NCBI GenBank assembly: GCA_964592475.1
Contig: CAZQEZ010000047.1
Location: 1-30,836, forward strand
Length of the DNA: 30,836 nucleotides
From: CAZQEZ01 sp964592475
Lineage (GTDB): Bacteria; Bacteroidota; Bacteroidia; Cytophagales; Cyclobacteriaceae
Reading direction: 5' to 3'
The position numbers were made by a program, and so were the translations under genes. Under the pieces are notes generated by a model. That model did not search any database, had not been told where the DNA came from, and worked only from the letters and a program-made list of their open reading frames with translations. Shown here in pieces: positions 24,728 through 30,836 of this stretch. Every line of letters begins with the position of its first letter. The first letter of the stretch is position 1.

Positions 24728-26151
24728 TGTATTGTATATATTAATGCTGAATAAATTGTTAAGAATTGAAAATCCCGATTGTACCGCCAGGTAGGTTCCA
24801 ACCTCAGAAAAAGAGCAGATGTTTGCAGTAACTTTGCCTCCAACCGGTAGGAAGTTCGCACAAATCCCCGTTTTAATAGGTTAAAATCGGGAACGATAAG
24901 GGCTTGGGAAATTTCACCCGGGTTGCCGATGTTCAATTGTTGGCGCAGTGGATGATACCAACTTATTGCCGGGTAATGTCTTAAAGCGCTACCATCAAAT
25001 AATGCTGCAATTTTAAGGCTCGCGTGCATGATATCAGCCTTTGTAGCTGCTATTATATCCTCTTGTCTGCGCTGATGCCATCCTGCTGAGAGTTCGATCA
25101 GGTCGTTTTTTACTGGTTCCCACCTAACCGTCGCCCAAAATTCATGTTTTTGCAAATAGTAATTGATGGCCTGAAAAACCGGATCACTGCCCGATTGCCG
25201 AAAATGATCATAGGAGAGTCTCCATCCAACCGGACTGTTCTTCGGAGTCAAATCTTGAGTGGACAACTTAAAACGGGTATCATACCATTCTCCTTGCGGA
25301 TTAGGGTTAGCAATTCCTTCTACTACCTCCCCGTTATTTATTCCCAGTTCAATTTCAGCTTCCCACCCTGTACTACCTACATAACTGAGCCCTGCAATAG
25401 CCTGATCGGAGCGAATTATCCTTTCACCGGAAACAAATGGTGTGCGGCTGAAGGTGCCATAGCCACGCAAGCGGTATAAAAGTGAATTCTGTACTGAGAA
25501 AAATCCCACTTCATTATCTTCAGTGTACCGGCGGTACGCTATATGCAGCCCTAATGATCCTTGCAAAAACATGAATGCTACACCGGGTTTTATCAATATC
25601 GACTGCTGACGAAATAAAGGTCGCGGATCATTTTTCCGATCCCCACTTCCACCGGAATAAACCAATTCTAATCCGAAGTTGATTTGATTAGAAGAATTAT
25701 TGGCCATCAAAACTTTGGCTGAAAATAAGTTTAGATGCCAAAGTCCTGCCGATGAGTCAGCCCATATGAATGGAGATTCTTCAGGAGAAATATGAGTATT
25801 TCTCCAGAATTGTTGGCGATTACGTGCCAATTGATAATTGAATGAGCCGGCAAAAATCATCTTAGGGATTTTGGTCAACCCGTTTACATTCAAATTAGTG
25901 AAACGAAATTGAGAGGGCCATTGCGGGCGTTGAAAATCCCCTTCACCCCAGGTATGATCCAGGGTAAAGTCAGTGTAATTCTGCTGCTGATGAACACGTG
26001 CAAGTCCGGCTGGATTAAGCAGGGTGCGCCAGGATGATTTCCTGGTCAGAACTTTATCATCCTGCCATAGTTCATCCTGGGCTCCGGCTGGCATCACACT
26101 TACCAGCAACAGAATAAACACGAAGCAATAAAAGTCGCCTTTCATGATCAT
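24724..26151 (-). CDS. DUF6850-type outer-membrane beta-barrel protein
   Basis: A 475-residue exported protein with a signal peptide (residues 3-24, cleavage after AGA). The remainder consists of alternating beta strands rich in aromatics and ending near the C-terminus in FLTIYSALIYTIQ, as expected for an outer-membrane barrel. The N-terminal WRTLLNPAGLARVHQQQNY, then LDHTWGEGDF, agrees with what I recall of the DUF6850 family, found in Bacteroidetes beside DUF4876 and a TonB receptor, as here. It lacks a plug domain, so it is not a receptor itself. It is 21 bp downstream of the DUF4876 gene and overlaps the next gene by 4 bp. Confidence 0.8.
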   Translation of the reverse strand: MIMKGDFYCFVFILLLVSVMPAGAQDELWQDDKVLTRKSSWRTLLNPAGLARVHQQQNYTDFTLDHTWGEGDFQRPQWPSQFRFTNLNVNGLTKIPKMIFAGSFNYQLARNRQQFWRNTHISPEESPFIWADSSAGLWHLNLFSAKVLMANNSSNQINFGLELVYSGGSGDRKNDPRPLFRQQSILIKPGVAFMFLQGSLGLHIAYRRYTEDNEVGFFSVQNSLLYRLRGYGTFSRTPFVSGERIIRSDQAIAGLSYVGSTGWEAEIELGINNGEVVEGIANPNPQGEWYDTRFKLSTQDLTPKNSPVGWRLSYDHFRQSGSDPVFQAINYYLQKHEFWATVRWEPVKNDLIELSAGWHQRRQEDIIAATKADIMHASLKIAALFDGSALRHYPAISWYHPLRQQLNIGNPGEISQALIVPDFNLLKRGFVRTSYRLEAKLLQTSALFLRLEPTWRYNRDFQFLTIYSALIYTIQ

Positions 26152-26172
26152 TAAATCTCAATCACGATTGCT

Positions 26173-27375
26173 TTAAGGTAGCTGACCTGGTGTAGGGTTC
26201 TCTAATTTTTCAAAATCCAGACTACTGTTATTCAAATCCTGCAAAATCTTGCGTCCATCAGTTTCAATTGCCAGCTTACGTCGGAAACTTTCCCCGGTAT
26301 AAGTGCCGGAAGCAAAAACGAAACCCGCGTCCAGCCCAGCCGGAATACGTTGAAAGTTTCCACTCTCATTATTTTGTAAAGCCTCAAAGGTATCAATCAC
26401 CAGGTTGTTGGGGATTTTGATACGAGGAGCAAATGTATCTGGTAAGCCCGGTATTTGCACTTCTTCCAGCGAGGCAAAATCATTGGATCGGAAAATAACC
26501 AGGGCCGGTCCGAATACTGAAACCAACCAATCGAATCCGCCGGTGAAATAAACTCTGGTTAAATTAGGTACTGTTGGAGAATCAACATCCCGGTTGTCAT
26601 CCCGCTCATTGTAAGTTTCCCAATCGGCTTGCGAAAGATTTACAGTGGTGTTTTCATTTTGCTCGGTATGGTCAATCCCATCCTGAGCAATAATAAAGCT
26701 TTCTCCCGGTTGTAATGCATGCTCCTGACCGGAGCCGGGTATTTGCCAAACACTGTTGGCATACACGTGATCGGTATCGTCTTTAAAAGGTGTGGGCTCT
26801 GAATTTGGATTGATCTGACCGGAGGTTCCATAAATGTCGGCAATAAACAGCCCATCGAGATAAATAACCTCGCCGGTATTGTTGTAAAGCTCTATAAATT
26901 GGTCGGAGAAATAAAAATCAGGCACCCCGGTATAATATACTTCTTTGAACACGATCGAACCTGCCGGTGAGCCGCTTAATACCAGCGTAACCGATTGCCC
27001 GGTGATGGGATCTGGTGTCACATTAATTTCTTGCTGGGCATTCAGGCTGATTGGCTCGTTAAAAATTCCGGTAATCGATAATGCCTGTGCCGCGTCGAGG
27101 TTTTGACTGGCAGAAACTGTGTATGGACCGGGAATAACCGCATCAAAAACTGCTATGCCGGACAAGTCGCTTTCTACACTGTATGTCTGCCCGCCGGTAG
27201 TGCTACCTAAGGTCACCACAATACCTTCACCAACTTGAGAAGTATATGCTTCGGGGTAGCTCAATTCTATAATTACTTCAACGGGCGTTACTTCATCCTC
27301 GTTATTACAGGCCATTAGCAAGAGTAAGCTTATTAAAAAACTCGTGAATAAAAAGGAAGTTACTTTCATTTTCAT
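26173..27375 (-). CDS. DUF4876-type lipoprotein, probable surface partner of the TonB receptor
   Basis: A 400-residue lipoprotein with signal MKMKVTSFLFTSFLISLLLL and lipidated Cys23 (LMACNNED). The acidic residues right after the Cys resemble the surface-export signal of Bacteroidetes lipoproteins. Residues about 30-135 form an Ig- or CNA-like beta domain. Residues about 140-260 (IVFKEVYYTG, FIELYNNTGEVIYLDGLFIA) resemble a lamin-tail-type fold. The whole matches my memory of DUF4876. It follows the TonB receptor directly: once the assembly gap is closed, the spacing is about 29 bp. I infer a substrate-capturing role for the receptor. Met at residue 3 is an alternative start. Confidence 0.82.
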   Translation of the reverse strand: MKMKVTSFLFTSFLISLLLLMACNNEDEVTPVEVIIELSYPEAYTSQVGEGIVVTLGSTTGGQTYSVESDLSGIAVFDAVIPGPYTVSASQNLDAAQALSITGIFNEPISLNAQQEINVTPDPITGQSVTLVLSGSPAGSIVFKEVYYTGVPDFYFSDQFIELYNNTGEVIYLDGLFIADIYGTSGQINPNSEPTPFKDDTDHVYANSVWQIPGSGQEHALQPGESFIIAQDGIDHTEQNENTTVNLSQADWETYNERDDNRDVDSPTVPNLTRVYFTGGFDWLVSVFGPALVIFRSNDFASLEEVQIPGLPDTFAPRIKIPNNLVIDTFEALQNNESGNFQRIPAGLDAGFVFASGTYTGESFRRKLAIETDGRKILQDLNNSSLDFEKLENPTPGQLP

Positions 27376-27402
27376 AATGTTTAAAATTTAATTTATTAAT
27401 TT

Positions 27403-27457
27403 ATTTATAGTGTATAATATATTTCTGCTCCGAAAAAAAATTCCGGTTGGTTCCGCG
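27403..27457. repeat. 55-bp sequence identical to 27558-27612, left side of N gap
   Basis: The 55 bases immediately left of the N run are identical to the 55 bases immediately right of it. They encode the last residues and stop of the TonB receptor on both sides. This is the expected trace of two contigs that overlap by one assembly k-mer. Confidence 0.9.
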
Positions 27458-27557
27458 NNNNNNNNNNNNNNNNNNNNNNNNNNNNNNNNNNNNNNNNNNN
27501 NNNNNNNNNNNNNNNNNNNNNNNNNNNNNNNNNNNNNNNNNNNNNNNNNNNNNNNNN
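27458..27557. other. Assembly gap of exactly 100 N
   Basis: A run of 100 N, the conventional filler for a gap of unknown size. Because its flanks are identical over 55 bp, the real sequence is probably continuous with a single copy of the repeat. The gap then holds no missing gene. Confidence 0.9.
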
Positions 27558-27612
27558 ATTTATAGTGTATAATATATTTCTGCTCCGAAAAAAAATTCCG
27601 GTTGGTTCCGCG
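27558..27612. repeat. 55-bp sequence identical to 27403-27457, right side of N gap
   Basis: This is the second copy of the flanking sequence and carries the stop codon of the receptor at 27560-27562. In the left copy the same stop falls at 27405-27407, 29 bp before the DUF4876 start. Confidence 0.9.
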
Positions 27613-30268
27613 ACACCTGTTGTCCGGTGATGTTGTTTTCAAAAAGTGGTCGAGTATTGAATAAATTGTTTACATAAAAGGCAAAGCCTCGTCCTGATCT
27701 CCATTCCTTGGTCACACGTAAATTGAACAACCATAAAGGGGGCCTTTCTTGCCATTGCAGTGCCATGGGCTGAATTTCTCTCGACAATTCCTCAGCAAGT
27801 TCTGGCTTTCTATCAATAGGCAATATCTCTCCTGTGCGGTTCATGAATGCCAGAGGATTTTCATGGTAGTTTTGCAGCCTGTTTTGTTGAATCCAGATGG
27901 TTTGGATTAAGCCGGAAACAATAATTTGTAATTGAGGAATATGCTGTATAACGCGCAGGCTGGAATTCCACCGAACCGATTCCATCACTTGTCCTGCAGG
28001 ATACAGCGGAACATTACCATTGAACTGGTTGGCAAACACTGCCCTGTTAGCATCCAGAAACGGATCGGTTTGTTCACTTTTGGTATATACAAAGGCGCCG
28101 TTTAGATTAAGGCTGGTATTGAGTGAAAGGATTTCGGGTGTTTGAACGGTAAAATCAAAACCACGATTTACTACTCGCAGGTTGTTTAATGGTCGATCAA
28201 AAGCTGCCATGAAAGTATCAACGCGGATCGGGTTTGATGATAATACAGGCGGTTGCCCTTCAGGAAAGGATTCTGCGGCTAATCTCGGGTTAGGAATAGG
28301 CTTTAGCCACCGGATCATTTGTATAGCATCGGGCATTGTTTCATGGAAAAAGGCAAAATTGATTTGCCAGGAATTATTGCCCGGTGAAAGATCGAAACCA
28401 GCTTCAAATTTTTGATTTCGATAGGGTTCGAGCGTTGCAGTTTCCGCTTCTATGATATGGGTGGAAAGAATTACCAGCCGTTCAGCCGGGTTACCAGCGA
28501 AATAATTGAAATTAACCAGGTCATAAAATGTAGGGTTTGGATAGAGGTAACTTAAAGTTGGCATTTTTACCATACCCCCGGCACCAGCTCTTAAGGTCAG
28601 GGCGTTGGTCAATTGATAAGCAAGGTTAAACCTGGGATTCAGATTAGAGTCAAAATAAAAATCATTGCTTTCCGCGAGTGTATTGTCTTTACGCCTTAAC
28701 AAGTCCAGCCTCACACCAGCTGTTATAAAAAGTGGTTTATTTAATACTTGTATCTGCCAACGGTCTTCCAGGTAAGTGCCTATTTGAGTCATGGCAGGGA
28801 TGTTTCTGAAGCTTCGCGGACGGTCTCCCATGCTGTAGTTTTGCCGGGGAGGTTTTCTGGGATCAAATTGCCTCCCTTCACCATTGTTGCCCTCGTGACG
28901 AAATTCAACACCGGTGCGCAATTGGTGATTACCGAGAGCTTTGCGAATCGATTTTTTTGTTTCTGCTCGCAGGTAAAAGTTATACGGGCGACCATCTACG
29001 ATGGTTTGGTTTAAATAAGTAGTTTGTCCGAATTCTCCTGCACGAGTTCCCGGTGTCAATGCATCGGTTACGGGAAAAATATCCCTGGTGACCTGCTCCT
29101 GAAAAAAACCGGTTTGCCAGCCAATGTCCATTGAAAATATCATTTCCACTTCATCAGCTATCAAGAAATTCGGGGTTGAACTTAATTTTGAGTTGAGGCG
29201 TACCGATTGGTTTTGCGCGTTGTGCTTTCTACGGGCCATAGCATCGGCAGGGTCCTCATTGCGGGTATCCAGATTGCTTGAAAAAGAAAGCCTGTTGGTG
29301 AAGCGAGTTTGCTTTGAAATTCTGGTCTGCCAGCCTAACTGAACATTGAAACGGGAAAAGGCATTTAGGTCATCTCTCGGGTCATCCTTACTCTCAATAT
29401 AATCAATTTCGAGATTCAGATTTTGACCGGGAGAAACTTGGTGGCCTGCTCCTGAAGAAATTTGGAAAAGAACCGGGTTCAACCGGAGAGTAAACCGTGG
29501 TCTATATGAGCCTATGAGCGTAGTTACCAGCATGGTTCCGGCGGTAAGGTCGCCGTATCTTACCGAAGGAATGCCGCGAATTACTTCAACCGATTCGATA
29601 TAATCGGCCGGTATGTTTCTTAAATCGTTGCCGCGGCCGGCCACTGATGAAAAAGGAGGTAAACTGCCTGGTGCACTATTTAAAATGTTTTGGTTAATCT
29701 GCAAATTGGAATTGTTGGAAAGTGGTGCATCATCCAGGTATAGCGCAGTTCCCAGGGCATTCATTCTCTCTGCTGCTGCACCGGCAGGAGCCTGGCGAAT
29801 AGTAAATTGGGTGGGTATCGATAAATCGGGATTGGTAGCCAATTGTCCGGGCACCAATTGAAGTACATCTCCTAAACTTGAGGGTTGCACATGTTTTAAG
29901 GCATAATTATCTATGATTGATGAGGAGGCATCGGATATTTCCCTGGCGGTAATACTAATTCCTTCCAATTGCAGAGATTGGGGTTTCAAAAAAATCGTCT
30001 TTTGGATGCCTGGGGTTAAAGTTTCACTGTTAGTTTCATAACCCAATAAGCGTATTTCCGCTATTTTCTGTATTGAATCCTGGTTGGAGAAGCTGAAAAA
30101 CCCCTGCTTGTCTGCAATTTGCCAGCGGGTAGTATTTTTTAAATTGACCAGTGCTCCCGACAGTGGCTCTCCGGTTTCCGCATCTAAAACGATACCCCGC
30201 AATGATTGAGCAAATGTTAATGTATTTAAAAAAGATAAAAAATAAAAAATGAATCCTGTTTTTATCAT
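27560..30268 (-). CDS. TonB-dependent outer-membrane receptor, probable zinc-complex importer
   Basis: A 902-residue receptor and the first gene of the minus-strand operon. Signal peptide 1-20 (cleavage after FAQ); carboxypeptidase-like domain about 22-93 (LRGIVLDAETGEPLSGALVN); plug about 105-265 with DVLQLVPG, TALYLDDAPLSNN, IPADYIESVEVIRGIPSVRYG and LTAGTMLV; then a barrel ending in FFFGAEIYYTL. It lacks the STN domain of the SusC at the other end of the window and has no SusD partner, so it is not a glycan system. Two TGCAAC-N3-GTTGCA sites lie 56-101 bp upstream of the start. I infer import of zinc or a zinc complex, but iron or another metal chelate cannot be excluded. Confidence 0.92.
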   Translation of the reverse strand: MIKTGFIFYFLSFLNTLTFAQSLRGIVLDAETGEPLSGALVNLKNTTRWQIADKQGFFSFSNQDSIQKIAEIRLLGYETNSETLTPGIQKTIFLKPQSLQLEGISITAREISDASSSIIDNYALKHVQPSSLGDVLQLVPGQLATNPDLSIPTQFTIRQAPAGAAAERMNALGTALYLDDAPLSNNSNLQINQNILNSAPGSLPPFSSVAGRGNDLRNIPADYIESVEVIRGIPSVRYGDLTAGTMLVTTLIGSYRPRFTLRLNPVLFQISSGAGHQVSPGQNLNLEIDYIESKDDPRDDLNAFSRFNVQLGWQTRISKQTRFTNRLSFSSNLDTRNEDPADAMARRKHNAQNQSVRLNSKLSSTPNFLIADEVEMIFSMDIGWQTGFFQEQVTRDIFPVTDALTPGTRAGEFGQTTYLNQTIVDGRPYNFYLRAETKKSIRKALGNHQLRTGVEFRHEGNNGEGRQFDPRKPPRQNYSMGDRPRSFRNIPAMTQIGTYLEDRWQIQVLNKPLFITAGVRLDLLRRKDNTLAESNDFYFDSNLNPRFNLAYQLTNALTLRAGAGGMVKMPTLSYLYPNPTFYDLVNFNYFAGNPAERLVILSTHIIEAETATLEPYRNQKFEAGFDLSPGNNSWQINFAFFHETMPDAIQMIRWLKPIPNPRLAAESFPEGQPPVLSSNPIRVDTFMAAFDRPLNNLRVVNRGFDFTVQTPEILSLNTSLNLNGAFVYTKSEQTDPFLDANRAVFANQFNGNVPLYPAGQVMESVRWNSSLRVIQHIPQLQIIVSGLIQTIWIQQNRLQNYHENPLAFMNRTGEILPIDRKPELAEELSREIQPMALQWQERPPLWLFNLRVTKEWRSGRGFAFYVNNLFNTRPLFENNITGQQVSRNQPEFFFGAEIYYTL

Positions 30269-30323
30269 AAATTCAGATATATACTTTCATATAAAAAGTA
30301 CCAGTTGATGAAATATAAATATT

Positions 30324-30338
30324 TGCAACAAAGTTGCA
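30324..30338. promoter_or_regulatory. Zur-like operator A upstream of the TonB receptor
   Basis: TGCAAC-AAA-GTTGCA, a perfect 6-3-6 palindrome 55 bp before the receptor start codon. It has the same arms as operator 1 of the COG0523 operon, 11.5 kb away. Confidence 0.65.
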
Positions 30339-30354
30339 TTAAATAAACCTTGTA

Positions 30355-30369
30355 CGCAACATAGTTGCA
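30355..30369. promoter_or_regulatory. Zur-like operator B upstream of the TonB receptor
   Basis: CGCAAC-ATA-GTTGCA, one mismatch, centred 31 bp from operator A. The paired arrangement resembles that before the COG0523 gene, where the centres are 28 bp apart. Confidence 0.6.
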
Positions 30370-30451
30370 TTAATTATTAAAAATTTTTTCACTTAGCTTC
30401 TTATGCTATTAATAAATATTTCTGCTGTAGTAAATAGACTAGATTCCTTAA

Positions 30452-30466
30452 TGCAACAATATTGCA
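30452..30466. promoter_or_regulatory. Zur-like operator C between receptor and small membrane protein
   Basis: TGCAAC-AAT-ATTGCA, one mismatch. It lies 32 bp before the ATG of the divergent small membrane protein and just upstream of a loose -7-like TATAATTTG at 30469-30477, so it probably controls that gene. Confidence 0.55.
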
Positions 30467-30497
30467 TTTATAATTTGATTTACCGAACATCGTGGCA

Positions 30498-30731
30498 ATG
30501 CAACACTTGTCAAAAATATACGGGAGGTTACAGTTGATCAAGGAAAAGCTTAAATCCCTGTTTTGCTCTTTCTTGTCGGTCCTTATTCTGTTGAGTGTTT
30601 TAACCCCGATTATCACATTAATAACATTCCATGTTAATTTTAATCAGCATTTAATAGAATGTCAGCACCAAAACCATGACAAAAATTGCCAGGCTACATG
30701 CATTCTTAATGAATTACTAATGACGTTTTGA
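30498..30731 (+). CDS. Small membrane protein with His/Cys-rich exported tail (77 aa)
   Basis: I start at the ATG at 30498; a GTG two codons earlier is also possible. The N-terminus is basic (KIYGRLQLIKEKLKS), followed by one hydrophobic helix at about 21-44 and then an outward-facing tail, FNQHLIECQHQNHDKNCQAT, ending in CILNELLM. The Cys and His at 55, 57, 60, 64 and 68 look like metal ligands. The layout recalls small Bacteroidetes proteins that end in a CNGKCYL-type motif, often found by metal genes (recalled, not checked). It is divergent from the TonB receptor, with operator C in its promoter. Function unknown; a periplasmic metal-binding helper is plausible. Confidence 0.6.
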   Translation: MQHLSKIYGRLQLIKEKLKSLFCSFLSVLILLSVLTPIITLITFHVNFNQHLIECQHQNHDKNCQATCILNELLMTF

Positions 30732-30774
30732 AAATAGTTGCCTATAGAAAAGTGCTACGAGCTTTTGGAGATAT

Positions 30775-30824
30775 GCTCGTCCGGGTTTGCAACCCGGATG
30801 CATAAATCCCAGCATTTGCAATGC
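30775..30824. repeat. Two adjacent palindromes at the window edge, REP-like
   Basis: CCGGGTT-TGC-AACCCGG at 30781-30797 is a perfect 7-bp-arm palindrome. GCATT-TGC-AATGC at 30812-30824 is a second one with the same TGC centre, 14 bp further on. Such GC-rich twin palindromes in AT-rich intergenic DNA resemble REP-type repeats mobilised by RAYT transposases in Bacteroidetes. The element runs off the window, so its full extent is unknown. Confidence 0.5.
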
Positions 30825-30836
30825 AGTAATGTGGCA

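Noticed and set aside
27388..27642. Open frame running across the N gap
   Set aside because: It is made of the two copies of the 55-bp flank joined through N and is antisense noise around the receptor stop.
1..30836. CRISPR arrays, tRNA or rRNA genes, intact insertion sequences, prophage
   Set aside because: No regularly spaced repeats, cloverleaf sequences, ribosomal sequence, transposase or phage structural genes were seen on either strand.

Overview
The window looks like a low-GC Bacteroidetes chromosome, probably of the Cytophagales type. It carries a SusC/SusD pair with a FecR anti-sigma factor and ECF sigma factors, TonB receptors with carboxypeptidase-like N-terminal domains, DUF4876/DUF6850-type outer-membrane genes, and a -7 promoter box of the Bacteroidetes form TAnnTTTG. 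No rRNA, tRNA, CRISPR array or intact transposon was seen.

Region 1 (1-6.6 kb, minus strand): an ECF sigma factor, a FecR anti-sigma factor, a SusC receptor with an N-terminal STN signalling domain, and the start of a SusD lipoprotein. This is a trans-envelope nutrient-sensing and uptake locus. A second ECF sigma gene without its own FecR lies upstream. Region 2 (6.7-9.2 kb): a decayed flavodoxin-like gene, an ECF sigma/zinc-finger anti-sigma pair, an AhpD-like peroxidase, and a broken Crp/Fnr regulator divergent from it. Region 3 (9.6-18.4 kb, plus strand): a YceI protein, two unrecognised proteins, then a compact run of GMC oxidoreductase, MFS transporter, GH15 glucosidase and glucose 1-dehydrogenase-type SDR, followed by a MerA/Lpd-like flavoprotein. 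Three promoters in regions 2 and 3 carry the same palindrome, TGTCA-N6-TGACA.

Region 4 (18.4-30.8 kb) is the most interesting. Two operons converge with only 22 bp between them. The plus-strand operon encodes a COG0523 (CobW/YciC/ZagA-type) metallochaperone GTPase, an ABC ATPase, an FtsX-type permease with a 70-residue loop holding 17 histidines, and two secreted DUF3299-like paralogues. The minus-strand operon encodes a TonB receptor, a DUF4876 lipoprotein, a DUF6850 barrel and another lipoprotein, followed by an LCIB-type (theta-class) carbonic anhydrase homologue. Both outer ends carry copies of TGCAAC-N3-GTTGCA, a palindrome not seen in any other intergenic region of the window. A small membrane protein with a His/Cys motif is divergent from the receptor and shares its operator region. 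I infer a zinc-responsive (Zur-type) island that moves zinc across both membranes, delivers it, and includes a carbonic anhydrase. No zur gene is in the window, so the metal and the regulator are inferred.

The 100-N gap at 27458-27557 is flanked by identical 55-bp sequences. It looks like a scaffolding artefact inside an otherwise continuous operon.
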